This document shows positions 1 through 5,204 of a stretch of DNA of 5,204 bases, piece after piece. The notes below the pieces were generated by a model, which worked only from the letters and a program-made list of their open reading frames with translations, made no database searches and was not told where the DNA came from. Made by a program: the position numbers and the translations under genes. Position 1 is the stretch's first letter. Each line of letters starts with the position of its first letter. Origin of the DNA: Calditrichaceae bacterium (GTDB lineage: Bacteria; Calditrichota; Calditrichia; Calditrichales; Calditrichaceae); assembly GCA_030622395.1 (NCBI GenBank), contig JAUXGF010000244.1:1-5204 (forward strand), written 5' to 3'.

Positions 1-49
1 GCTGGTTGTACTACATTATTTTAAAGAAAAATAATCAAAACCCCGCAAA

Positions 50-115
50 CCCTTGATATATAAGGGCTCGTGATTTTGAAAAAGCTGATTTTGGGGAGCA
101 AGTGTCAAACACGAG
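50..115. repeat. Small inverted repeats at the truncated 5' end of the receptor gene
   Basis: CCCTT at 50-54 pairs with AAGGG at 62-66. CTCGTG at 67-72 pairs perfectly with CACGAG at 110-115, and the stem continues as TTTGA (75-79) with TCAAA (105-109) after a 2-nt bulge. The second structure spans the proposed GTG start and ends about where recognisable receptor sequence begins. It may mark a rearrangement junction or the edge of a small element, or may be chance in AT-rich DNA. Confidence 0.3.
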
Positions 116-1878
116 TTTCACGCAATGACTATACCAGTAATTTTTTTATACGCGGCAGTTCTCCGGATCAACAAGCTATAGCTTTAGACGGATTACTATT
201 ACAAAACCCATATAGAGGAAGGGCGTTAGGCTTTGGCGGTTTGAGTATTTTAAATCCCGATGTTATTGAAAATATGGATTTAACTTTAGGCGGATTTTCA
301 GCGATTCACGGAAACCGCATGGGAGGGCTGATTGATATTCACACTAAAGACGGGGCAAATAACTGGCAGAATAAAATATCCGTTAACCTGCTTACCGCCC
401 GTTATTTATTAGAAGGTCCCGTTACTCAGAATATAAAAACAGTATTTTCCATACGCCGGACATATTATGACTGGTTTATCAAAAATCTAACTTCAGAAAA
501 AGTATCATACCCGCATTTTTATGATTTATACGGTAAGGCTACATGGGCAATTTCTGACAGGCATGTACTTCGTTTGATTGGAATTTACGGCGGGGAAGGG
601 ACAAAGTTAGCAAATATTGATCAATTTGAGGGGCAGTTCTTTTCTAACTCTACAAATTGGCTTGCTTACGGTATGCTTAACGGATATTTATCGTCAAGTT
701 TTAATTATCAATTAATTGCCGCTTATCAAGCAAATCATGATTCATTATCAAGTTTAATAAGCGATAATTATGACTATAATTCTTATTTTGAAATTCAGAG
801 TAAACAATGGTCCGGTAAATTAAAATTTAACTGGGAGCCAAATGACGATAAAATATTTTCCGCCGGCTTTCAGGTTATTCGCAACAAACAAAGAGCAAAT
901 ATAAATACAAATTTTTATGCAAATAATTCCGTAACCGGGCAGTCAATTCAGGATTATAAAATTTTAGCGGCATTTTTAGAAAACTATACTCTTTTAAATC
1001 CTGCTTTAGAATTCAAAGTGGGTATGCGTTGGGATTATTCTGAACTTAACAAGCAGAAGGTTCTAAGTCCGCGTTTATCTTTCAGGTGGAATATATTCCG
1101 CAGCTTAAATATTTCCGGTAATTGGGGAATTTTCTATCAATTTCCTGATATGTTAAATTCTTTCAGCAAAAATGCGCCGATTAACAGTACGTCAGACATG
1201 AAATCCTTGTCCGCCCAAAAATCAAATTATTTAGCTTTTGCCATTCAATGCTATTTGTCTAAAAACCTTAGTATCCGCGCCGAGGGGTATGATAAGAAAA
1301 TGGATAACCTGCGGACTGAACTTGTATCAAAATCCGAATCTATCCAGCGGGTTAAAATAACGAACAGCGGAGAAGCTAAAATACGCGGGCTGGATTTTAT
1401 AATATTTTATATTAATAGCAAGATAAAATTCAGATCCGGCTATACGTTAAGCAGCGCAATGTTTAGAAGAGCAATTACAGTGGAATGGAAACCTGTTTAT
1501 TTCGACAACAGGCATTGGTTCAGCTCTAATATTGAATACAAGTTTTTCAAACATTTGGCTGTCCAATCAACTTTTAAAATAGGTTCGGGCTTTCCTCATT
1601 ATGAAATGATCGGCTGGTCTAAGGAAAGTTCCAATGAATGGGTTTTGATTCCGTCTGATAATACGGTCAGGCACAGGTATCTGCGCTGGGATATGCGTTT
1701 GAGTTATATAAATACTAAATGGCAGGTCTATCTGGAAGTTATAAATGTAACAGACGCTCGTAATTTTGATCAATGCCTGAATTATTATTACAAAGATGGA
1801 AATAATTACATGTTAGAAACAAATAACCTTTATATGCTTCCCCGTTTGCCAGTATTTGGTTTTAGCTATAAATTTTAG
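70..1878 (+). CDS. TonB-dependent receptor-like outer-membrane protein, N-terminally truncated (probable pseudogene)
   Basis: An intact protein would sit in the outer membrane as a plugged 22-strand beta-barrel importing a ligand with TonB energy; the ligand cannot be inferred. Residues about 16-95 match the second part of a plug domain: an SNFFIRG-SPDQ stretch (24-34), LDG, FGGLSILNPDVIE, and a GNRMGGLIDI motif. The remainder reads as barrel: alternating strands, a YQFP segment, a PRLSFRW segment, an RWDMRLSY...EVINVTDARN segment near the end, and a C-terminal phenylalanine typical of outer-membrane barrels. What is missing is striking. There is no signal peptide, no carboxypeptidase-regulatory-like domain and no plug start; related proteins usually exceed 700 residues, against 602 here. 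The GTG start has AAGGG only 3 nt upstream. The same frame has stops at 22-24 and 61-63, and the other two frames show no recognisable plug sequence, so deletion or rearrangement fits better than a simple frameshift. Without an export signal the product should not reach the outer membrane. Family assignment is firm; functionality is doubtful. Confidence 0.85.
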   Translation: MILKKLILGSKCQTRVSRNDYTSNFFIRGSSPDQQAIALDGLLLQNPYRGRALGFGGLSILNPDVIENMDLTLGGFSAIHGNRMGGLIDIHTKDGANNWQNKISVNLLTARYLLEGPVTQNIKTVFSIRRTYYDWFIKNLTSEKVSYPHFYDLYGKATWAISDRHVLRLIGIYGGEGTKLANIDQFEGQFFSNSTNWLAYGMLNGYLSSSFNYQLIAAYQANHDSLSSLISDNYDYNSYFEIQSKQWSGKLKFNWEPNDDKIFSAGFQVIRNKQRANINTNFYANNSVTGQSIQDYKILAAFLENYTLLNPALEFKVGMRWDYSELNKQKVLSPRLSFRWNIFRSLNISGNWGIFYQFPDMLNSFSKNAPINSTSDMKSLSAQKSNYLAFAIQCYLSKNLSIRAEGYDKKMDNLRTELVSKSESIQRVKITNSGEAKIRGLDFIIFYINSKIKFRSGYTLSSAMFRRAITVEWKPVYFDNRHWFSSNIEYKFFKHLAVQSTFKIGSGFPHYEMIGWSKESSNEWVLIPSDNTVRHRYLRWDMRLSYINTKWQVYLEVINVTDARNFDQCLNYYYKDGNNYMLETNNLYMLPRLPVFGFSYKF

Positions 1879-1912
1879 CTGAAGATATTTGAAGATTTCT
1901 TAAAAGCCCTCA

Positions 1913-2064
1913 TAATTAGTGTCTGACCGAAAACTAACCAAAACTGTCATTTCGAAGCGGAGCGAAAAATCTTTTAGCGTTATAAATATTGAAGTTACAG
2001 ATTTCTTCCCGATTTATCGGGATCGAAATGACAAAAAAGTGCTTTTTCGTTCAGACACTAATTA
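1913..2064. repeat. 152-bp nested palindromic element (MITE-like or dispersed intergenic repeat)
   Basis: The element has outer arms of 21 nt, 1913-1933 and 2044-2064, that are reverse complements at 20 of 21 positions; each terminus begins with TAATTAGTGTCTGA read inward. Inside is a second perfect inverted pair of 11 nt, TGTCATTTCGA at 1945-1955 and its complement at 2023-2033. This is followed inward by a partly matching AAATCT/AGATTT pair. A third hairpin, TCCCGAT-TT-ATCGGGA, lies at 2007-2022. No open frame of note lies inside, so any movement would need a transposase supplied elsewhere. Inner motifs of this kind (GTCATTTCGA ... GAAAAATCT) resemble repeats I recall as dispersed between genes in FCB-group genomes; that is recollection, not a search. 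As RNA the whole element could fold into a long stem and act as a transcription barrier between the receptor and the kinase operon. Confidence 0.75.
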
Positions 2065-2087
2065 ATTTGTTTACTATGTTATTAATT

Positions 2088-2137
2088 CAATTCTTCAACA
2101 CTCCATTACTCCATCACTCCATTACTCCAATTCTTCA
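2088..2137. repeat. Minisatellite-like tandem repeat, 40-bp period with 16- and 8-bp sub-repeats
   Basis: CAATTCTTCA at 2088-2097 recurs at 2128-2137, giving a 40-bp period with one full unit and the start of a second. Within the unit, CACTCCATTACTCCAT (2099-2114) is followed directly by the same sequence less its last base (2115-2129). That 16-mer is itself two near-identical 8-mers, CACTCCAT and TACTCCAT. A reverse-complement partial copy lies at 4951-4969. It has no coding potential. Confidence 0.75.
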
Positions 2138-2170
2138 TTTATGCTGAGCTATTATATTTAATGAAATTTT

Positions 2171-2210
2171 ATTGATTTTAAATAGAGATACATACTATAT
2201 TAAAATCAAT
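2171..2210. promoter_or_regulatory. Perfect 11-bp inverted repeat with embedded promoter-like hexamers, upstream of the kinase gene
   Basis: ATTGATTTTAA at 2171-2181 and TTAAAATCAAT at 2200-2210 are exact reverse complements separated by 18 nt, and three further A/T pairs extend outward after one mismatch. The left arm contains a -35-like TTGATT (2172-2177). A -10-like TATATT (2196-2201) lies 18 nt downstream, overlapping the right arm. The repeat ends 27 nt before the GTG of the kinase. This could be an operator overlapping a promoter, a 5'-UTR hairpin, or coincidence in very AT-rich DNA. The promoter hexamers follow the sigma-70 pattern, which may not apply in this lineage. Confidence 0.35.
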
Positions 2211-2223
2211 TAAAAATTAAAAT

Positions 2224-2232
2224 AAAAAGGGG
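2224..2232 (+). promoter_or_regulatory. Ribosome binding site of the kinase gene
   Basis: AAAAAGGGG ends 5 nt before the GTG at 2238. It is the main reason for choosing this non-ATG start. The protein from here begins with a short coiled-coil leading straight into GAF1. Confidence 0.6.
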
Positions 2233-2237
2233 TTATT

Positions 2238-3992
2238 GTGTCATCGCATGAAGTTGAATTAAAAGATAGAATATCTGTTTTAGAAAAGAAACTTCATCGA
2301 AGAGAGATTGAAATGAATTCGATTCAGCAGATCGGTAAAAGTTTGAGCTCGGAGCTGAATACCGAGAGACTTCTATTATTGATCATGGATGAAGTTACGC
2401 GTTTAATGAACGCTGAGCGCAGTACATTTTATATTGTTGATAGTGAACGGGGCGAGCTGTGGTCAAAAATTGCCCAAAAAGCGGAAATCATGGAAATCCG
2501 TTTAAAAATCGGCGTTGGTATTGCCGGGAATGTGGCAAAAACCGGACAAGTAATCAACATTGAAGACGCTTACAATGACGACCGTTTTGATTCGAGTACC
2601 GATAAAAAAACCGGCTATAAAACACACAGCATCTTATGTATGCCTATTTTCGAACCTTTAAAGGATGATAAGACAAAGCCGGACATTATCGGCGTTTTGC
2701 AAATTTTAAATAAAAAGGACGGCGTATTTGATTCAGAAGATGAAGACCTGCTTTCAAGTCTTGCTTCACAAATTGCTATTTCCATTATTAACTCCCGGTT
2801 ATATACTGCGCTGGAGAAAAAAATAAATGAAATTAACCTGCTTTTTGATATCGAGCGCGAACTAAATAAAGCTGATAATCTTGACGGACTACTTCGCATA
2901 TTAATCGAAAAAATCACAGACACGTTAAAAGTTGAAGCGGCTTTAATTACAATTATGGATAAACAAAGCCAGGATTTAAAAACCCGGGTGGCAAAGAATA
3001 TTGACAAAACTAAATTAATGGATTGTAAACTTTCTTTGGATGAAGGAATTATTAACGAAGTAAACCGGACAGGCGAACTATACGTTACAAATGACGCGCA
3101 AAACGATTCTCTTTTCAGAAAAGATTTTCAAAAAGAAATCGGGATTGATATTAAACATCTTGTTTGTGCGCCGTTAAAAATTGAAGACCGCGTTATTGGT
3201 ATTATGGAAGTTTTCAATAAACCGGAGAAAAATGAGTTTTTCCGTTCCGATGATATTCGTTTAATAAATTCCCTTGCCAGCCAAATATCACGCAGTATTG
3301 AAACTTATCAATTAAAGGATGAAAAGATTAAAGCTGACCGCTTAGCCTCTATCGGGAATATGATGAGTACAATTGTTCACGACCTTCGAACGCCGATGAG
3401 CAATATTTATGGTTTTGTCGACCTGATGCAGGAAGAAGAAGATCAAAATGTAAGACAGGAATATGCGGAAATCATTATTAAGCAGATCAACATATTAAAC
3501 AATATGACAAAAGATATACTTGATTTCGCCAAAGGAAAAACAACCATACTGCCGGTTAAGCATGCCGTTGATAAACTGCTTGATGATTTTACTAAAGTTT
3601 TCAAACCGGATGTTGAAAAGAAAGGTTTTAAATTCGAGTCTGCCTGCAATGTACAGGCTATGATTTATATTGATCCGGAAAAAATAACCCGCGTTTTTAT
3701 GAATATCATGAAAAATGCTATTGAAGCGATGGATGAAGACGGAAAATTTTCCATCACCGCTAATCAGGTTAACGGCGAAATTGAATTTTTACTTTCCGAT
3801 ACAGGCGAAGGGATACCTGCGGAAATTAGAGATAAGCTTTTTGATTCATTTGTTACAAGCGGCAAAAAAGGGGGAACCGGTCTTGGTTTGGCGATTGTCA
3901 AAAAACTAATCGATCAGCATAAAGGGCGTATTGAAGTGGATTCTGAACCGGGCAAAGGGACAACCTTTAAAATCTATTTTAAAAGGCTTTAA
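2238..3992 (+). CDS. Cytoplasmic sensor histidine kinase with tandem GAF domains
   Basis: This kinase would autophosphorylate a histidine in response to ligands or partners sensed by its GAF domains, then pass phosphate to a response regulator. Domain order in 584 residues: a charged coiled-coil (about 5-32), GAF1 (about 38-190), a helical linker, GAF2 (about 205-355), a dimerisation/phosphoacceptor domain (about 365-430) with H-box HDLRTPM and predicted phosphoacceptor His381, and an HATPase domain (about 470-584). The ATPase shows the N-box N489-IMK-N493, the G1 box DTGEGIP beginning at Asp521, an F-box-like LFDSF, and the G2 box GTGLGL at 546-551; all key residues are present, so it should be active. 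GAF1 ends with N158-K159...F164-x3-D168-E169, the NKFDE motif known from cyclic-nucleotide-binding GAF domains of phosphodiesterases and cyclases. GAF2 has a variant, N327-K328...F334-x3-D338-D339. No membrane segment, HAMP or receiver domain is visible. The GTG start is supported by a good ribosome site. The next gene starts 3 nt after the stop. The ligand is unknown. Confidence 0.95.
   Translation: MSSHEVELKDRISVLEKKLHRREIEMNSIQQIGKSLSSELNTERLLLLIMDEVTRLMNAERSTFYIVDSERGELWSKIAQKAEIMEIRLKIGVGIAGNVAKTGQVINIEDAYNDDRFDSSTDKKTGYKTHSILCMPIFEPLKDDKTKPDIIGVLQILNKKDGVFDSEDEDLLSSLASQIAISIINSRLYTALEKKINEINLLFDIERELNKADNLDGLLRILIEKITDTLKVEAALITIMDKQSQDLKTRVAKNIDKTKLMDCKLSLDEGIINEVNRTGELYVTNDAQNDSLFRKDFQKEIGIDIKHLVCAPLKIEDRVIGIMEVFNKPEKNEFFRSDDIRLINSLASQISRSIETYQLKDEKIKADRLASIGNMMSTIVHDLRTPMSNIYGFVDLMQEEEDQNVRQEYAEIIIKQINILNNMTKDILDFAKGKTTILPVKHAVDKLLDDFTKVFKPDVEKKGFKFESACNVQAMIYIDPEKITRVFMNIMKNAIEAMDEDGKFSITANQVNGEIEFLLSDTGEGIPAEIRDKLFDSFVTSGKKGGTGLGLAIVKKLIDQHKGRIEVDSEPGKGTTFKIYFKRL
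3981..3986 (+). promoter_or_regulatory. Ribosome binding site of the deacetylase gene, inside the kinase 3' end
   Basis: AAAAGG lies 9 nt before the ATG at 3996 and within the last codons of the kinase gene. Together with the 3-nt gap between stop and start, it suggests translational coupling of the two genes. Confidence 0.55.
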
Positions 3993-3995
3993 CGA

Positions 3996-4940
3996 ATGGG
4001 TAAAATAGCATATTTATATCATCCGGTTTTTCAAAAACATGATCCGGGCGCAGGGCATCCCGAATCGCCGCAGCGCTTAAAAAGTATTCAAACCTATTTA
4101 GAAGAAAAGGATTTTATCGACCGGGTGGAAATGATCTCCCCGCCGCAAGCATCTAGCCAGCAAATTGAATTAGTTCATGCGCCGGAGTATGTCGATTTGA
4201 TTTCTCAATATAAAGGCGTTGAAAGTAAAGTGATAGACCGCGGCGATACCGTTCTTAATGAGTATTCGGTGGAAGCGGCATTCACGGCAGCCGGCGCCGC
4301 GGTAAAAGCAGTAGATTTAATTTTTAATGAGGGATTTGATAAAGTCTTCGCCCCGGTCCGCCCGCCGGGACATCATGCAGAATATTCATGCGCTATGGGA
4401 TTTTGTGTTTTTAATAATATAGCCATTGCCGCCCGGTATGCACAGCGCCAGGGTTTGGCTAAAAATATCCTGATTATAGATTGGGATTTACATCATGGCA
4501 ACGGAACTCAAAACGCCTTTTACAACGATCCGTCCGTTTTTTATTTCAGTATTCATCAATATCCCTTTTATCCCGGAAGCGGCAAAGCTGATCAAACCGG
4601 CAAAGGCGAAGGCAAGGGATATACGCTAAATGTTCCAATATCCGGCGGACACGGCGATTCTGATTATATCCGGATACTTGAAAACAGTTTAATCGAAATT
4701 GAGAAAAATTTTAAAGCAGACTTAGTATTAATTTCGGCCGGCTTTGACGCGCATGAATTAGACCCAATCGGCGGGATGAGCGTTACTGATGAGGGATTTT
4801 ATAAATTGACTGAATTGACCGCCCGCTTTGCGATTAAGCATTGTAATGGACGAATTATTTCATTCCTGGAAGGGGGATACAGCTATCAAGGCTTATCTGC
4901 CGGCGTGCATAAACATTTGCAGTGCTTTTTAAAACATTAG
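3996..4940 (+). CDS. Zinc-dependent histone deacetylase-family amidohydrolase
   Basis: This is a cytoplasmic arginase-fold hydrolase that removes acyl groups from an amide nitrogen, in the family containing class I/II histone deacetylases, AcuC and acetylpolyamine amidohydrolases. The 314 residues are full length for bacterial members. The N-terminal HPESPQR segment (about 21-27) is a family signature. The catalytic histidine pair is H126-H127 in RPPGHHAE. The zinc ligands are D164 and H166 in DWDLHHGNGTQ and D251 in SAGFDAHELDP. The transition-state tyrosine is Y295 in LEGGYSY, where class IIa enzymes carry histidine. All catalytic positions are therefore intact and activity is expected. The ATG has an AAAAGG site 9 nt upstream and starts 3 nt after the kinase stop, so the two genes are almost certainly one operon. 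The substrate cannot be read from sequence: acetylated proteins, acetyl-CoA synthetase, acetylpolyamines or another acyl-amide are all possible. There is no signal peptide and no extra domain. Confidence 0.95.
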   Translation: MGKIAYLYHPVFQKHDPGAGHPESPQRLKSIQTYLEEKDFIDRVEMISPPQASSQQIELVHAPEYVDLISQYKGVESKVIDRGDTVLNEYSVEAAFTAAGAAVKAVDLIFNEGFDKVFAPVRPPGHHAEYSCAMGFCVFNNIAIAARYAQRQGLAKNILIIDWDLHHGNGTQNAFYNDPSVFYFSIHQYPFYPGSGKADQTGKGEGKGYTLNVPISGGHGDSDYIRILENSLIEIEKNFKADLVLISAGFDAHELDPIGGMSVTDEGFYKLTELTARFAIKHCNGRIISFLEGGYSYQGLSAGVHKHLQCFLKH

Positions 4941-4950
4941 GTGAAGAATT

Positions 4951-4969
4951 GTGTTGAAGAATTGGAGTA
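4951..4969. repeat. Inverted partial copy of the 40-bp-period repeat
   Basis: The reverse complement of this stretch combines both edges of the repeat at 2088-2137. Positions 4955-4969 are complementary to 2123-2137 (15 of 15), and 4951-4964 to 2088-2101 (14 of 14). TGAAGAATT also occurs just before, at 4942-4950, 13 nt from the second copy. The repeats thus flank the kinase-deacetylase pair in opposite orientation. Confidence 0.65.
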
Positions 4970-4976
4970 CCGGAAG

Positions 4977-5010
4977 AGACCTCAAAGGTTTTCCCAAACC
5001 TTTGAGGTCT
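4977..5010 (+). terminator. Strong palindrome, likely intrinsic terminator of the kinase-deacetylase operon
   Basis: The arms AGACCTCAAAGGTTT (4977-4991) and AAACCTTTGAGGTCT (4996-5010) pair perfectly over 15 bp around a 4-nt TCCC loop. The T at 5010 and the two that follow make only a short run, so it is a less than ideal rho-independent terminator but a very stable hairpin. It starts 36 nt after the deacetylase stop and could work in both directions. Similar palindromes are, from memory, common after genes in FCB-group genomes. Confidence 0.65.
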
Positions 5011-5020
5011 TTGAAGTGGA

Positions 5021-5047
5021 TTGATGGATTGTCTATTAATCCATTAA
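5021..5047. repeat. Small imperfect hairpin in the 3' intergenic region
   Basis: TTGATGGATT (5021-5030) can pair with AATCCATTAA (5038-5047) over 10 positions, one of them G-T, around a 7-nt loop. It lies just after the terminator-like palindrome. No function is evident. Confidence 0.35.
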
Positions 5048-5164
5048 ACCATAGGGGATAAATAACCTAAATTTATATGGTAGTGTCAAAAGTTCTATGA
5101 AAAAATGAAAACTATTAAATGAAGGTTTTTTTAAGGCATAACGAAAAAGATGGAGAATTAAGTT

Positions 5165-5190
5165 TCCCCTTAAAAAAGGGGATTAAGGGG
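5165..5190. repeat. C4/G4 palindrome with two alternative pairings
   Basis: TCCCCTT (5165-5171) pairs perfectly with AAGGGGA (5176-5182) around an AAAA loop. Alternatively CCCCTTAA (5166-5173) pairs with TTAAGGGG (5183-5190), so one 5' arm has two competing 3' partners. The run AAGGGGATT-AAGGGGTTG is a direct repeat with a 9-nt period. It resembles C/G-run intergenic repeats seen in many AT-rich genomes. The window ends 14 nt later, so the full extent is unknown. Confidence 0.5.
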
Positions 5191-5204
5191 TTGTATAAAA
5201 CGCA

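Larger units (their letters stand above)
1879..2237. other. Intergenic region between the receptor remnant and the kinase gene
   Basis: These 359 bp hold no credible gene on either strand. They contain in order a short unremarkable spacer, the nested palindromic element, the minisatellite-like repeat, and the AT-rich promoter-like stretch with the 11-bp inverted repeat and the kinase ribosome site. There is no clear intrinsic terminator directly after the receptor stop; the palindromic element may serve that role. Confidence 0.7.

Noticed and set aside
1..110. Frameshift as the explanation for the missing receptor N-terminus
   Set aside because: The translations of all three upstream frames give only short peptides between stops, with nothing like a plug start, so a single frameshift near the start does not restore the protein within the visible sequence.
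70..111. Possible lipoprotein signal in the receptor N-terminus (a KKLILGSKC-like start)
   Set aside because: GSKC does not fit a lipobox, the hydrophobic part is far too short, and it runs directly into plug sequence.
1567..1773. 68-codon open frame on the - strand inside the receptor gene
   Set aside because: It lies wholly within a well-supported + strand coding region, has no recognisable domain or own ribosome site, and is most likely an antisense shadow.
2088..2137. CRISPR array
   Set aside because: The units are directly adjacent without unique spacers, and the sub-repeats are 8 and 16 bp; this is a minisatellite.
2615..3007. 130-codon open frame on the - strand inside the kinase gene
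   Set aside because: It is rich in Ser, Ile and Phe, as expected for the antisense of a Glu/Asp/Lys-rich helical protein. It matches no family I know and overlaps both GAF domains.
3443..3909. Two further short open frames inside the kinase gene (3443-3649 on -, 3715-3909 on +)
   Set aside because: Both overlap the conserved phosphoacceptor and ATPase regions in other frames and show no independent start signals or motifs.
5081..5090. Shared AGTGTCAAA at 101-109 and 5082-5090 as ends of one element
   Set aside because: A 9-mer match is expected many times by chance in 5 kb of AT-rich DNA, and the flanks do not match.
5104..5121. Small gene starting at ATG 5105 after the operon
   Set aside because: The frame stops after five codons and there is no conserved content.

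Overview
The window looks like a chromosomal segment of an AT-rich, Gram-negative bacterium. The best guess is the FCB group (Bacteroidota, Ignavibacteriota or Calditrichota-like). This rests on an outer-membrane receptor of the TonB-dependent type, a soluble GAF-GAF histidine kinase, and intergenic DNA full of small palindromic and minisatellite-like repeats of a style common in those phyla. Both downstream genes have recognisable Shine-Dalgarno sequences, which argues mildly against a typical Bacteroidia member. The lineage is an inference from family resemblance only.

Layout, all genes on the + strand. (1) Positions 70-1878 hold the plug remnant and full beta-barrel of a TonB-dependent receptor-like protein. 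Its signal peptide, any N-terminal accessory domain and the first part of the plug are missing, and the three upstream frames are closed by stops, so it is probably a 5'-truncated pseudogene. (2) Positions 1879-2237 have no gene. They hold a 152-bp composite palindromic element (1913-2064), a 40-bp-period minisatellite (2088-2137) and an AT-rich promoter-like stretch with an 11-bp perfect inverted repeat (2171-2210). (3) Positions 2238-3992 encode a cytoplasmic sensor histidine kinase with two GAF domains. (4) Positions 3996-4940, only 3 nt later, encode an intact zinc-dependent deacetylase of the histone deacetylase/acetoin utilisation family. (5) Positions 4941-5204 have no gene but contain an inverted partial copy of the minisatellite, a strong terminator-like palindrome and further small palindromes.

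How the genes work together: the kinase and deacetylase form a tight two-gene unit, very likely co-transcribed from a promoter around 2172-2201 and ended by the palindrome at 4977-5010. This suggests, without proving, that small-molecule sensing by the GAF domains and deacetylation of an unknown substrate belong to one process. No response regulator is present in the window. The receptor remnant is separated from this unit by repeats and is probably unrelated to it. I see no clear evidence for a wholly new system. The most distinctive points are the kinase-deacetylase pairing, the PDE/cyclase-style NKFDE motif in the GAF domains, and the nested palindromic element.
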